Assembly: GCA_023251515.1 (NCBI GenBank)
Contig: JAHEYQ010000002.1
Span: forward strand, 1 to 50,648
Origin: Bacteroidales bacterium
Lineage (GTDB): Bacteria > Bacteroidota > Bacteroidia > Bacteroidales > JACABE01
DNA length: 50,648 bases
Direction: 5' to 3'
Below the pieces are notes generated by a model. It was not told the DNA's origin and searched no databases. It worked only from the letters and a program-made list of their open reading frames with translations. Shown here in pieces: positions 34,236 to 43,759 of this stretch (its first letter is position 1; each line of letters opens with the position of its first letter). Made by a program: the position numbers and the translations under genes.

Positions 34236-35422
34236 TGGAAAGCATTAGTAAAATCTATAAAATAGGGAATGGTCCATCGAGCAGTCATACCATCGGCCCA
34301 AGAAAAGCAGCACTCATTTTTAAAGAGAAAAACAGTACTTCTCATCACTTTAAAGCAACTTTATATGGAAGTTTAGCTGCAACTGGTAAAGGACATTTAA
34401 CAGATGTCGCTATAATTGAAGCATTTAAACCATTTGAAATTGAAATCGTTTTTGAGCCTACAATATTTAAAGAATTTCATCCCAATGCAATGCAATTTGA
34501 AGCATTTGACTTAGACAACTCAAAAACAGACGAATGGTTAGTTTATAGTATTGGTGGAGGAGATTTATCAGCTCCGGGTATTAATATCAGTTATCAACCT
34601 ATTTATAATATTCATAAAATGAAGGACATATTGCTATGGTGCGAAACCAATGGCAAAACACTTTGGGAATATGTTGAAATGCATGAAGATAACAACTTCT
34701 GGAATTATTTGAGTGAAGTATGGCAAGTGATGAAAGATTCTGTAGAAAGAGGTATAGATACAGAAGGCAGTTTGCCCGGAGGCTTAAATCTTCAACGCAA
34801 AGCACCATCATATTTTATTAAAGCATCAGGCTATAAAGCCTCATTAAAAAGCAGATCATTGGTTTTTGCTTATGCATTAGCTGTGGCTGAAGAAAATGCA
34901 TCCGGAGGACAAATTGTAACTGCTCCAACCTGTGGATCTTCAGGAGTTATGCCTGCTGTTTTGTATCATTTGTACAAAAGTTATGAATTTTCGGAGAAAA
35001 AAATACTTAAAGCCTTAGCCACAGCTGGTTTAATTGGAAATCTGGTTAAAAAAAATGCTTCTGTTTCAGGTGCAGAAGTTGGTTGTCAGGGCGAAATAGG
35101 CACAGCTTGTTCAATGGCAGCAGCAGCCGCTAATCAATTATTTGGTGGCAGTCCTTATCAGATAGAATATGCAGCAGAAATGGGTTTAGAACATCATTTG
35201 GGCTTAACTTGCGATCCTGTTTGTGGTTTGGTTCAGATACCATGCATTGAACGAAATGCATTTGCAGCTGTAAGAGCCTTAGATGCAAATATTTACTCAA
35301 TGTTATCAGACGGAAAACACAGAGTAAGTTTCGATAGAGTGGTTGGAGTTATGCGCGAAACAGGGCACGATATACCAAGTTTATACAAAGAAACTTCAGA
35401 AGGTGGACTTGCAAAATTTTAA
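34235..35422 (+). CDS. sdaA: L-serine ammonia-lyase, iron-sulfur dependent
   Basis: This 395-residue single-chain enzyme deaminates L-serine to pyruvate and ammonia with a [4Fe-4S] cluster. The small domain opens with GNGPSSSHTIGPRKAA. The catalytic domain has LPGGLNLQRKAP, TAPTCGSSGVMPAVLYHL, and the cluster cysteines in GLTCDPVCGLVQIPCIERNA, followed by AVRALDANIYSMLSDG. Length is somewhat shorter than E. coli SdaA (about 454) because the linker and small domain are compact. Coupled to the upstream hydrolase gene by TAATG. The oxygen-sensitive cluster suits anaerobic or microaerobic serine use. Confidence 0.95.
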   Translation: MESISKIYKIGNGPSSSHTIGPRKAALIFKEKNSTSHHFKATLYGSLAATGKGHLTDVAIIEAFKPFEIEIVFEPTIFKEFHPNAMQFEAFDLDNSKTDEWLVYSIGGGDLSAPGINISYQPIYNIHKMKDILLWCETNGKTLWEYVEMHEDNNFWNYLSEVWQVMKDSVERGIDTEGSLPGGLNLQRKAPSYFIKASGYKASLKSRSLVFAYALAVAEENASGGQIVTAPTCGSSGVMPAVLYHLYKSYEFSEKKILKALATAGLIGNLVKKNASVSGAEVGCQGEIGTACSMAAAAANQLFGGSPYQIEYAAEMGLEHHLGLTCDPVCGLVQIPCIERNAFAAVRALDANIYSMLSDGKHRVSFDRVVGVMRETGHDIPSLYKETSEGGLAKF

Positions 35423-35470
35423 ATATAATCATAACATTTTAATTATAATTGCGTTATTAATATAAAAAAT

Positions 35471-36133
35471 ATGCTTGCAAAAGACTTGACAGATGAAACC
35501 ATCCTTCCGGCAAAAACCTCAGATTTAGCTACTTTGGCATTGGCATGGATGGATGAATATAAAGTTAGCCATCTGCCAATAGTAAATGGTGATAATTATC
35601 TGGGACTTATTTCAGAAAATGATATTTATTCAGCTAATTCTTTTGACGATCCATTGGGCAATCATAATATTGCTTTGAATAATCCAGCTGTTTTCGAAAA
35701 TCAGCATATTTTTGAAGTAATAAAACTTGTCTGTGACCTCAACATCTCATTAGTCCCTGTTATAAGCAACAAAAACAATTATTTAGGTGTAATTACATTA
35801 AAAAAAATTATTGATGAAATAAAAAAAATGACTGCACTAGATAGCCCTGGTGCTATTCTTGTTCTTGAAATTAATAATAATGATTATTCTTTATCTGAAA
35901 TTGCTCAGATTGTTGAATCAAACGATACGAAAATAATAAGCCTTTATATTACCTCTCATAACGATTCTACAAAAATGGATGTTACAATTAAACTTAACAG
36001 AATGGATGTAAACGCGTTACTACAAACCTTTAACAGATACAACTATAATGTTACGAGCATTATAGCTGAATCTGAAATGGATGACGACTTACAAGACAGA
36101 TTCGATTCGTTAATGAAATATCTTAGCATTTAA
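35471..36133 (+). CDS. CBS-pair protein with ACT-like C-terminal domain
   Basis: The protein is 220 residues and cytoplasmic. Two CBS motifs occupy about 1-60 (LATLALAWMDEYKVSHLPIV, GLISENDIYSA) and 68-125 (IFEVIKLVCDLNISLVPVIS, LGVITLKKII). An ACT-like fold follows at about 133-210 (GAILVLEINNNDYSLSEIAQ, VTIKLNRMDVNALLQTFNRY). CBS pairs usually bind adenosine nucleotides. In Bacteroidota this protein regularly precedes nadK and the BamA cluster, so a link to envelope or NAD(P) control is an inference from context only. Confidence 0.88.
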   Translation: MLAKDLTDETILPAKTSDLATLALAWMDEYKVSHLPIVNGDNYLGLISENDIYSANSFDDPLGNHNIALNNPAVFENQHIFEVIKLVCDLNISLVPVISNKNNYLGVITLKKIIDEIKKMTALDSPGAILVLEINNNDYSLSEIAQIVESNDTKIISLYITSHNDSTKMDVTIKLNRMDVNALLQTFNRYNYNVTSIIAESEMDDDLQDRFDSLMKYLSI

Positions 36134-36150
36134 CAACTTACATATTTCTG

Positions 36151-37536
36151 ATGCAAAGATTTATATTTTTTTTCATACTTTGTTTTACAATTACACAAAA
36201 TATCTTTGCAGATAATGACAGTATTTTTTTAATTTCAAAAATAACTATTGAAGGCAATAAAATTACTAATAATAATATAATTTTCAGAGAATTAACCTTT
36301 AAAACCAGCGACTCTTTAACTTTAGTGAGATATGAAATTGAAAAAAAAAGAAGTACTGATAATTTGATGAATATTTCAATTTTCAATTTTGTATCAATCA
36401 CAGAATCAATATCAGACAATAAATTAAATATTTTAATTAAGGTTACTGAAAGATGGTATATCTGGCCAATACCGGTTTTTGATCTGGCTGATCGTAATTT
36501 CAATACTTGGTGGAAAACAAAAGACTTCAACAGAATTAACTATGGCGTTGATCTGGCAATTTACAACTTCAGGGGCAGAAATGAAACTTTGGATTTATTA
36601 CTTAGCTTAGGCTATGATGAAAAATATGGGCTAATATATAAAATCCCTTATATCAATAAGAAACAAAAAATCGGGTTAATATTTTCCTCTAATTTTATTC
36701 GTAGTCATGAAGTTGCATTGAAAGATTCAAACAATAAAGTTGTTTTTTATAAAAACAGTAACTTTTATCCTAAACAAAGCCTAAACTCATCTATAGGTTT
36801 AACGTATAGAAATAATATACACAATACTCACTCCTTACAATTTGGTATAGAAAATTATAAGTTCTCTGATTCAATAATTCAAAAAAACACTTCTTATTCT
36901 ATTGACAATCAAAATAAATTAACTTTTTTTACGATTTATTATCAGTTTAAAAATGATTACAGAAACTACAAACCTTATCCATTAAAAGGACATTATTTTG
37001 ATATTGAAATTACAAAATATGGTTTAAATTTACTAGAAAATGAAAAGGCAGATTTTTTGAGTTTTAAATCAACGTTTAGGAAATATTTTAAGATTAATGA
37101 GAAATTGTATTTTGCAAGTGGATTTACAGGAATGATTAATTCAAAATTTCCATATTTTATTCAAAATGGTTTAGGCTATGTACGCGACTATGTAAGAGGT
37201 TATGAATATTATATCATTAGTGGTCAGGGATTTGCATTAATTAAAAACAATCTGAAATATGCAATTGTTCCTCAAAAAATTGCAAAAATTAAAGCCATTA
37301 AAACTGAAAAATTTAACACCATTCCTTATGCTTTTTATTTAAATTTGTATGCAGATGCAGCCTACGTTTACAAAACGGATAAGGATCAATACAATTCACT
37401 GGTAAACAAAACCTTAATAGGCATTGGATTGGGGATTGATTTTGTTACTTATTACGATAAAGTTCTACGTTTAGAATATTCTTTTAATAAATCGGGCGAA
37501 AATGGAATCTTTATTCACTTTATGACATCAATATAA
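36151..37536 (+). CDS. BamA/TamA-like outer membrane protein, short
   Basis: The protein is 461 residues. A signal peptide (MQRFIFFFILCFTITQNIFA) is followed by D, not Q, an exception in this window. Only one clear POTRA domain is visible (about 24-100: ISKITIEGNKITNNNIIFRE, VSITESISDNKLNILIKVTE). An Omp85-type barrel follows, with VRDYVRGYEYYIISGQGFAL corresponding to the VRGY loop (about residues 345-365) and strands running to FIHFMTSI. At half the usual BamA length it cannot be the main BamA, which lies at 40478. Its job is unknown, perhaps assembly of a special substrate. It is 17 bp after the CBS gene and 36 bp before nadK. Confidence 0.82.
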   Translation: MQRFIFFFILCFTITQNIFADNDSIFLISKITIEGNKITNNNIIFRELTFKTSDSLTLVRYEIEKKRSTDNLMNISIFNFVSITESISDNKLNILIKVTERWYIWPIPVFDLADRNFNTWWKTKDFNRINYGVDLAIYNFRGRNETLDLLLSLGYDEKYGLIYKIPYINKKQKIGLIFSSNFIRSHEVALKDSNNKVVFYKNSNFYPKQSLNSSIGLTYRNNIHNTHSLQFGIENYKFSDSIIQKNTSYSIDNQNKLTFFTIYYQFKNDYRNYKPYPLKGHYFDIEITKYGLNLLENEKADFLSFKSTFRKYFKINEKLYFASGFTGMINSKFPYFIQNGLGYVRDYVRGYEYYIISGQGFALIKNNLKYAIVPQKIAKIKAIKTEKFNTIPYAFYLNLYADAAYVYKTDKDQYNSLVNKTLIGIGLGIDFVTYYDKVLRLEYSFNKSGENGIFIHFMTSI

Positions 37537-37572
37537 ACATCATATTTTCAATTAAATAAAATATTTATCGAT

Positions 37573-38451
37573 ATGAAAATTGCTTTATTTGGAAAAACAA
37601 TAAATAATGATTGTCAAAATTATGTTGAGCAATTACTTGAAATATTAAAGCAATCAGGAATTGCAATCAATATTTTTGAACCATTTTACAAAAAAAATAT
37701 TTCTCAATTTCAAAACATTCAAACATATACACTTTTTAATTCACATCAGGAATTAATTAATAATACCGATTTTGTAATCTCATTGGGAGGTGATGGTACT
37801 ATGCTGGATACCATATCATTAATCAGAGACTCCGGCATACCTGTAATGGGAATAAATCTTGGTAGATTGGGATTTTTAGCAAGTATCAGCAAAGAAAAAA
37901 TAATACCTGCAATTGAGTCCATAAAAAAAGGAGATTATTCAATTGAAAAAAGAACTTTGGTAAGAGTTGACACTGATAATCATCCATTTGGAGATGTAAA
38001 TTATGCCCTAAATGAAATGACAGTTTACAAGAAAAATCCCATGTCAATGATTACAATCAAAGTATATATCAATGATGAATATTTAAATTCGTACTGGTGT
38101 GATGGACTTATAATTGCAACACCAACAGGATCAACAGCATATTCTTTGAGTTGCGGTGGCCCTATTATAACGCCTGATTCACAAACATTTATAATTACCC
38201 CAATCGCAACTCACAATCTAACTGTACGACCGATAGTTATACCAGATTCTTCGAATATTAGAATAAAAGTAGAATCGCGTGAGAATAACTATTTTGCAAG
38301 TTTAGATTCACGCTCATTTGAAATAAACTCAAGCAAAGAATTATTGATTAGAAAAGAAAATTTCCAAATTAACTTACTGAAGATGAAAAATCAAAATTTC
38401 TTTTCAACCATCAGACAAAAGCTTTTATGGGGAAATGATACCAGAAACTGA
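37573..38451 (+). CDS. nadK: NAD kinase
   Basis: The protein is 292 residues. NadK phosphorylates NAD to NADP with ATP or polyphosphate in the cytoplasm. The diagnostic GGDGT motif lies at 72-76 in VISLGGDGTMLD, followed by GINLGRLGFLA, NEMTVYKKNPMSMITI, the diphosphate-binding GLIIATPTGSTAYSLSCGGP and ITPIATHNLTVRPIVIP. Length is normal. It is part of the conserved run from the CBS gene to the skp genes, and its position suggests transcription from upstream. Confidence 0.96.
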   Translation: MKIALFGKTINNDCQNYVEQLLEILKQSGIAINIFEPFYKKNISQFQNIQTYTLFNSHQELINNTDFVISLGGDGTMLDTISLIRDSGIPVMGINLGRLGFLASISKEKIIPAIESIKKGDYSIEKRTLVRVDTDNHPFGDVNYALNEMTVYKKNPMSMITIKVYINDEYLNSYWCDGLIIATPTGSTAYSLSCGGPIITPDSQTFIITPIATHNLTVRPIVIPDSSNIRIKVESRENNYFASLDSRSFEINSSKELLIRKENFQINLLKMKNQNFFSTIRQKLLWGNDTRN

Positions 38452-38590
38452 TTTTTGGTTAATTTTTCTTAAAACTGTAATTTTTTCAATTTTCATTCGT
38501 TACACAGTTTAACAACATGTGCAAAAGCACTCACACAAAGCATAATAATTGTTAAAAGGCATTTTTTTCTCAATTAATACACTCAATAAT

Positions 38591-38622
38591 ATTGTATTAA
38601 CCAAAAAAAAAAATTACTTTTG
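38591..38622 (+). promoter_or_regulatory. promoter of the DUF6089-uppS-bamA unit, with A11 tract in the spacer
   Basis: attg at 38591-38594 and TACTTTTG at 38615-38622 flank 20 bp, a good Bacteroidota promoter. The spacer includes eleven consecutive A's (38603-38613). Transcription should start near 38628. The translation start at 38696 leaves a leader of about 68 bases. Confidence 0.65.
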
Positions 38623-38695
38623 CTGACTTATGTAAAAATTTCAGAAATTAACGAAATAGTTGTCTGTTAATAACTTGATTAAAAAAATATCGAAA

Positions 38696-39577
38696 ATGAA
38701 AAAAATAATTGTTCTTTTGTGTGGAATTTTATTTTCTATTTACTCTTATTCACAACGTTCAGAACTCGGTGCATTAATCGGGACGTCCTATTATATGGGT
38801 GATATCAATACTTCCAGACAGTTTTACAAACCTAATATTGCAGGAGGATTAATTTACCGCTATAATTTAGACCCACATTGGGCATTCAAATTCAGCGCAT
38901 TGTATGGAACAGTTGAAGCTTATGATGCTGATTTTGGTGAAGCAAGAAATTTACATTTCAAATCACATATTATGGAATTTTCTTCTCAGATAGAATTAAA
39001 TTTCTTTCAATATTTTACAGGCAGTAAACAACATCGTTTTTCACCCTACATTTTTGCAGGAGTAGCTTTATTTAGTTTCAATCCACAAGCTTATTATTTT
39101 AATCCGAATACTGCAGAGGGCAAATGGTATGATTTGCAACCAATGGCAACTGAAGGTCAAGGTACTATAGTTAAGCCAAATCAAGAAACCTATTCACTTA
39201 CTCAATTTTCAGTACCATTTGGATTGGGTCTAAAATACAGTATATCAAAGAAAATATGTATTGGTTTTGAATGGGGCTTACGCAAAACGTTTACCGATTA
39301 TATTGACGATATCAGCACCAATTATGTTGACCGTACAGCGCTGAAAGCAGAAAAAGGCGAAATAGCCGCAAATTTAGCAGACAGAAGTCCCGAATTAATT
39401 GATCCGCTTACATTACAACCCTATTTATATCACGCAGACGGTATTTCTAGAGGCAATTCAGAAACCAAAGATTGGTATTCTTTTGCAGGACTAACTATTA
39501 CTTTCAAACTAGGTGCAAAATCAAAACCATCATGTTTTGATAAAGGATTTAATTATAGAGACAATATATATTACTAA
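38696..39577 (+). CDS. DUF6089 family outer-membrane protein
   Basis: I chose the ATG at 38696 (MKKIIVLLCGILFSIYSYS, 293 residues); the frame from 38660 would need a TTG and would put extra residues before the signal peptide. Cleavage before Q20 gives RSELGALIGTSYYMGDINTS, the DUF6089 opening. A small barrel of about eight to ten strands follows, with HRFSPYIFAGVALFSFNPQAY and VPFGLGLKYSISKKICIGFEW. The family always sits before uppS and bamA in Bacteroidota, hinting at a role in envelope assembly, but no function is established. Confidence 0.9.
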   Translation: MKKIIVLLCGILFSIYSYSQRSELGALIGTSYYMGDINTSRQFYKPNIAGGLIYRYNLDPHWAFKFSALYGTVEAYDADFGEARNLHFKSHIMEFSSQIELNFFQYFTGSKQHRFSPYIFAGVALFSFNPQAYYFNPNTAEGKWYDLQPMATEGQGTIVKPNQETYSLTQFSVPFGLGLKYSISKKICIGFEWGLRKTFTDYIDDISTNYVDRTALKAEKGEIAANLADRSPELIDPLTLQPYLYHADGISRGNSETKDWYSFAGLTITFKLGAKSKPSCFDKGFNYRDNIYY

Positions 39578-39605
39578 TAATTAGACACATATCTAAATAC
39601 AGAAA

Positions 39606-40358
39606 ATGAGTTTAAAGGACAAATTAGACAAAAATAAAATACCTCAACACATAGCTATCATAATGGATGGCAATGGAAGATGGGCAAAGCAACGACAACA
39701 CGAACGTACTTTCGGTCATGAAAATGGAGTAATTTCTGTAAGAGAAACAGTTGAAGCTGCAGCAGAAATTGGTGTTAAATTCCTTACTTTATACGCTTTT
39801 TCTACTGAAAACTGGAACAGACCAAAAGATGAAGTTGACGCACTAATGAGTTTATTGGTAAAAACCATTAATGAAGAAACAAAAACTTTAAACAAAAACA
39901 ATATACGCCTTCAAGCAATTGGTGATTTGGAAAGTCTTGAAAAAGACACCTATAATGAATTACAAAAAGCCATCGAAAACACAGCCACTAATTCCCAGAT
40001 GACTCTTATTCTGGCACTTAGCTACAGCTCCAGATGGGAAATTTGTAATGCAATCCAGAAAATTGCAAAACAAATTGAAAACAAATCAATTACCAGCAAT
40101 GAAATTAATCAGGATTTTATTTCTGCAAATTTAAATACTGCAAATTATCCCGATCCTGAATTATTAATCAGAACCAGTGGCGAATACAGAATCAGCAATT
40201 TTTTATTATGGCAGATTGCTTATGCAGAACTTTTTTTCACACCTGTGCTTTGGCCTGATTTCAGGAAAGAAAATCTGTATGAAGCTATTTTCGATTTTCA
40301 AAATCGCGAAAGACGTTTTGGGAAAATAAGCGAACAATTATTAAATTTTAAAATATAG
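39606..40358 (+). CDS. uppS: isoprenyl transferase (undecaprenyl pyrophosphate synthase)
   Basis: This 250-residue cis-prenyltransferase makes the C55 lipid carrier for peptidoglycan and O-antigen. The catalytic Asp21 is in HIAIIMDGNGRWAKQR, and further signatures are LTLYAFSTENWNRP, RIRSGE-like LLIRTSGEYRISNFLLWQIA and YAELFFTPVLWPDF. Length is standard. It is 28 bp after the DUF6089 gene. Confidence 0.97.
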   Translation: MSLKDKLDKNKIPQHIAIIMDGNGRWAKQRQHERTFGHENGVISVRETVEAAAEIGVKFLTLYAFSTENWNRPKDEVDALMSLLVKTINEETKTLNKNNIRLQAIGDLESLEKDTYNELQKAIENTATNSQMTLILALSYSSRWEICNAIQKIAKQIENKSITSNEINQDFISANLNTANYPDPELLIRTSGEYRISNFLLWQIAYAELFFTPVLWPDFRKENLYEAIFDFQNRERRFGKISEQLLNFKI

Positions 40359-40477
40359 CTAATTCTGAATATCATAACTGTAAACCGTTTTAGCTAACAA
40401 ATCAATTTCGAACATTATGAATTCAAACAATGGAGTAAACAATTCCATATTGATATTAAATAATTAATATATAACAA

Positions 40478-42976
40478 ATGAAACTTAAACGTTTTTTATT
40501 TCTAATTGCACTTGTATTAATCTCAGCTACAACATTTTCGCAAATAAATATTGGTAGCGATCTATCTGACATTGACTATCTTACCCCAAAGGACTATGAA
40601 ATTGGCGGAATAACTGTTACTGGAGTTCAATTTCTTGATAATAATATGCTTATCATGCTTTCGGGTTTAACTGTTGGTGACAAAATTACAATTCCCGGCG
40701 ATAAAATTTCATCAGCTATTGATAAACTTTGGGAACAAGGTTTGTTTGAAAATATCAAAATTACTGCAAGTAAAATCAACGGAAAAACAATATTTTTAGA
40801 TATTTATCTTCAGGAGAGACCTCGATTGTCAAAATTCAAATTTACAGGAATCCGTAAAGGGGAAGCAGATAAAGTTAGGGAAGAGTTGAAAATTTCAAGC
40901 GGTGATGTAGTTACTGAAAATTTGATAACCAGATCAACCAACACAATAGAAAAATATTTTAATGGCAAAGGTTTTCTAAATGCCAAAGCCAATATTATTC
41001 AAAATCCGGATACAAGTGTTACCAACAGTGTAATTCTAAATATTGATATTAAAAAAAATAAACGCGTTAAAATTAAAGAAATCAATTTTCATGGCAATGA
41101 ATTGCTATCTGACAATAAGTTACGCAAATCATTAAAAGAAACCAAAAGAAAAAGAATCTGGCATATTTTTAAATCATCGAAATTTATACAAGATGATTAC
41201 AATGCTGATATTGAAAAAGTTATTGCAAAATACAATGAACTTGGTTTTAGAGATGCTAAATTTATAAAAGATTCTGTATCAAAAAATAACAAAAAATCTA
41301 TTTCATTAGATATCTGGGTTTATGAAGGAAAGAAATTCTATTTCAGAGATATAAAATTTGTTGGAAACACTAAATATTCATCCAAACAATTGAGTGATAT
41401 CCTGAAAATTAAAAAAGGAGATACTTATAACCAAAGTGCTTTGGAACAAAATTTATCTTTCAATCCAAATGGATATGATATTAGTTCTTTATACATGGAT
41501 GACGGATATTTATTTTTTCAGGCAATTCCTGTTGAAATTCAGGTAGATAAAGATTCTATTGATATTGAAATCAGAATAAGAGAAGGTAAACAAGCCAGAA
41601 TCAACAAAGTAACCATTAAAGGAAATACAAAAACCAACGATCATGTAGTTATCAGAGAAATCAAAACAATTCCCGGTCAATTATTTAGTCGTTCTGATAT
41701 TATTCGTACTACCAGAGAGTTGGCTCAATTAAGATATTTCAATGCAGAAACTATAAAACCTGTTCCAACTCCTAATCCTGAAAATGGCACAGTAGATATT
41801 GAATATCAAGTAGAAGAAACTTCATCTGATCAAGTTGAATTATCAGGTGGCTGGGGTGGTGGCATGGTTGTTGGTACCTTAGGTTTATCTTTCAATAATT
41901 TCTCTGCTCGAAACTTTTTCAAAAAAGATGCATGGCGCCCTCTTCCTTCTGGCGATGGACAGAAATTAAGTTTACGTGGCCAAACCAACGGTAAATACTA
42001 TTATTCTGTGAGTGCTTCATTTACTGAGCCTTGGTTAGGTGGTAAAAAGCCTAATTCATTAAGTGTTTCGGTTTATCATTCAAAACAAAGCAATGGTTAT
42101 GATTCAGAAAGCAGTGATTATGCATCACTTACAATAAACGGTGCTTCTGTTGGTTTAGGTAAACGATTAAAATGGCCAGATGATTATTTCACAATTTATC
42201 ATACCCTTAGTTTACAAAACTATGTACTAAACAATTACGGTTCATTATTCTCATTTAGTGATGGTTATGCAAACAATTTAAATTATAGTTTAACCATTGC
42301 ACGTAACTCTATTGATGCTCCTATTTATGCCAGATCTGGTTCAGAAATATCACTAACACTGCAACTTACGCCTCCATTTTCAATGTTTAGCAACAAAGAT
42401 TATAAAAACTCAAGCGATCAGGATAGATTCAAATGGATTGAATATCACAAATGGAAATTTAAAGCTTCATGGTTTTTTAATTTAAGTGGAAAACTTGTTT
42501 TAAATACAAAAGCAAGATTCGGATTTGTAGGTTATTATAATTCTGATATCGGTTATCCTCCTTTTGAAAGATTTTATTTGGGTGGAGACGGCTTATCAGG
42601 TTATGCACTTGATGGAAGAGAATTGATTGCATTAAGAGGTTATGGGAATAATACTCTTACACCTAAAAATGGCAGTAATTATGTAGGAGGAAATGTTTAC
42701 GATAAATTCACAGTTGAATTACGTTATCCATTGTCACTCAATCCAAATGCAACAATTTACGGACTAGCTTTCCTCGAAGGAGGAAATGCATGGAAATCTT
42801 TTAAAGATTTTAATCCTTATAATATGTATAAGTCAGCAGGGTTTGGTGTAAGAATTTTCTTACCCATGTTTGGTATGCTTGGTTTAGACTGGGGTTATGG
42901 ATTTGATAAGGTTCCCGGATTTACGGATGCAGCTGGAGGACAATTCCACTTCTCAATCAATCAATCAATTGACTAA
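40478..42976 (+). CDS. bamA: outer membrane protein assembly factor BamA
   Basis: The protein is 832 residues. The signal peptide ends at S21, followed by Q22. Five POTRA repeats run from about 45 to 450 (GITVTGVQFLDNNMLIMLSG, LSKFKFTGIRKGEADKVREE, KEINFHGNELLSDNKLRKSL, YFRDIKFVGNTKYSSKQLSD, RINKVTIKGNTKTNDHVVIR). The rest is a 16-stranded Omp85 barrel with the loop-6 motif LRGY (Arg720). BamA inserts beta-barrels into the outer membrane. The barrel ends in FHFSINQSID instead of an aromatic terminal residue, which is common in Bacteroidota. It follows uppS by 119 bp. Confidence 0.95.
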   Translation: MKLKRFLFLIALVLISATTFSQINIGSDLSDIDYLTPKDYEIGGITVTGVQFLDNNMLIMLSGLTVGDKITIPGDKISSAIDKLWEQGLFENIKITASKINGKTIFLDIYLQERPRLSKFKFTGIRKGEADKVREELKISSGDVVTENLITRSTNTIEKYFNGKGFLNAKANIIQNPDTSVTNSVILNIDIKKNKRVKIKEINFHGNELLSDNKLRKSLKETKRKRIWHIFKSSKFIQDDYNADIEKVIAKYNELGFRDAKFIKDSVSKNNKKSISLDIWVYEGKKFYFRDIKFVGNTKYSSKQLSDILKIKKGDTYNQSALEQNLSFNPNGYDISSLYMDDGYLFFQAIPVEIQVDKDSIDIEIRIREGKQARINKVTIKGNTKTNDHVVIREIKTIPGQLFSRSDIIRTTRELAQLRYFNAETIKPVPTPNPENGTVDIEYQVEETSSDQVELSGGWGGGMVVGTLGLSFNNFSARNFFKKDAWRPLPSGDGQKLSLRGQTNGKYYYSVSASFTEPWLGGKKPNSLSVSVYHSKQSNGYDSESSDYASLTINGASVGLGKRLKWPDDYFTIYHTLSLQNYVLNNYGSLFSFSDGYANNLNYSLTIARNSIDAPIYARSGSEISLTLQLTPPFSMFSNKDYKNSSDQDRFKWIEYHKWKFKASWFFNLSGKLVLNTKARFGFVGYYNSDIGYPPFERFYLGGDGLSGYALDGRELIALRGYGNNTLTPKNGSNYVGGNVYDKFTVELRYPLSLNPNATIYGLAFLEGGNAWKSFKDFNPYNMYKSAGFGVRIFLPMFGMLGLDWGYGFDKVPGFTDAAGGQFHFSINQSID

Positions 42977-43034
42977 AATATATTTGGCACATAATTTGAA
43001 TAATGATTAATGTATAATTTAAATTTTAATTGAA

Positions 43035-43667
43035 ATGAAAAAAATATTTTTAAGTATTGCAATACTATTTATAAGCTTTTTAGGCACTTATGCTCAAAAA
43101 TATGCATATATTGATTCAGAGTATATTATGGAAAACATTCCGGAATATAAAGATGCACAAACCGAATTAGACAATCTATCAAAAGATTGGCAAAAAGAAA
43201 TTGAAAAGAAATTCAAAGATATTGACAATCTTTATAAAGCTTTTCAGGCTGAATCAGTATTATTACCTGAAGATGTAAAGAAAAAGCGTGAAAATGAAAT
43301 TATTGCATTGGAAAAGGAAGCCAAAGATTTACAGAAAAAACGATTTGGTAAAGATGGTGACTTATTTAAAAAACGCCAGGATTTGGTAAAGCCTATTCAG
43401 GATAAAGTTTATAATGCAATAGAAAAAAGAGCACAGGATAAAAATTACATCTTTGTATTTGACAAAGCAGGAAGCTTGACAATTATGTATGCAGATGCAA
43501 AATATGACATCAGCGACGACATTTTAGAGGATTTGGGCTACAAATTAAACAAAGCACCTAAAGTAACAAATACAAATATTAATAAAGGAACTGGAACTGG
43601 TACAGGAACTCAACCAACTCAACCGGGAAGAGATACAAAACCAAAACAAGAAGAAAGAAGCAGATAA
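43035..43667 (+). CDS. OmpH/Skp-like periplasmic chaperone (first copy)
   Basis: The protein is 210 residues. The signal peptide ends at A20, followed by Q21. It opens with KYAYIDSEYIMENIPEYKDA, the Skp N-terminal strand, followed by long charged helices (about 45-110) that form the Skp tentacles and the closing strand NYIFVFDKAGSLTIMYADAKYDIS. Skp holds unfolded outer-membrane proteins for BamA. The tail after residue 180 is low-complexity (NKGTGTGTGTQPTQPGRD) and probably disordered, which makes this copy longer than the second. It lies 58 bp after bamA. Confidence 0.93.
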   Translation: MKKIFLSIAILFISFLGTYAQKYAYIDSEYIMENIPEYKDAQTELDNLSKDWQKEIEKKFKDIDNLYKAFQAESVLLPEDVKKKRENEIIALEKEAKDLQKKRFGKDGDLFKKRQDLVKPIQDKVYNAIEKRAQDKNYIFVFDKAGSLTIMYADAKYDISDDILEDLGYKLNKAPKVTNTNINKGTGTGTGTQPTQPGRDTKPKQEERSR

Positions 43668-43695
43668 TATTCTTATTAAACTTTCTTAATACGAA

Positions 43696-43724
43696 TTGTT
43701 ATTTAATTAATTTATATAACTTTG
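43696..43724 (+). promoter_or_regulatory. promoter of the second skp-like gene
   Basis: ttg at 43696-43698 and TAACTTTG at 43717-43724 are 18 bp apart. The start codon follows at 43760. It allows this copy to be expressed apart from the upstream operon. Confidence 0.55.
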
Positions 43725-43759
43725 CAACGTAATTTATAATTAAAAACATAATATTAAAG

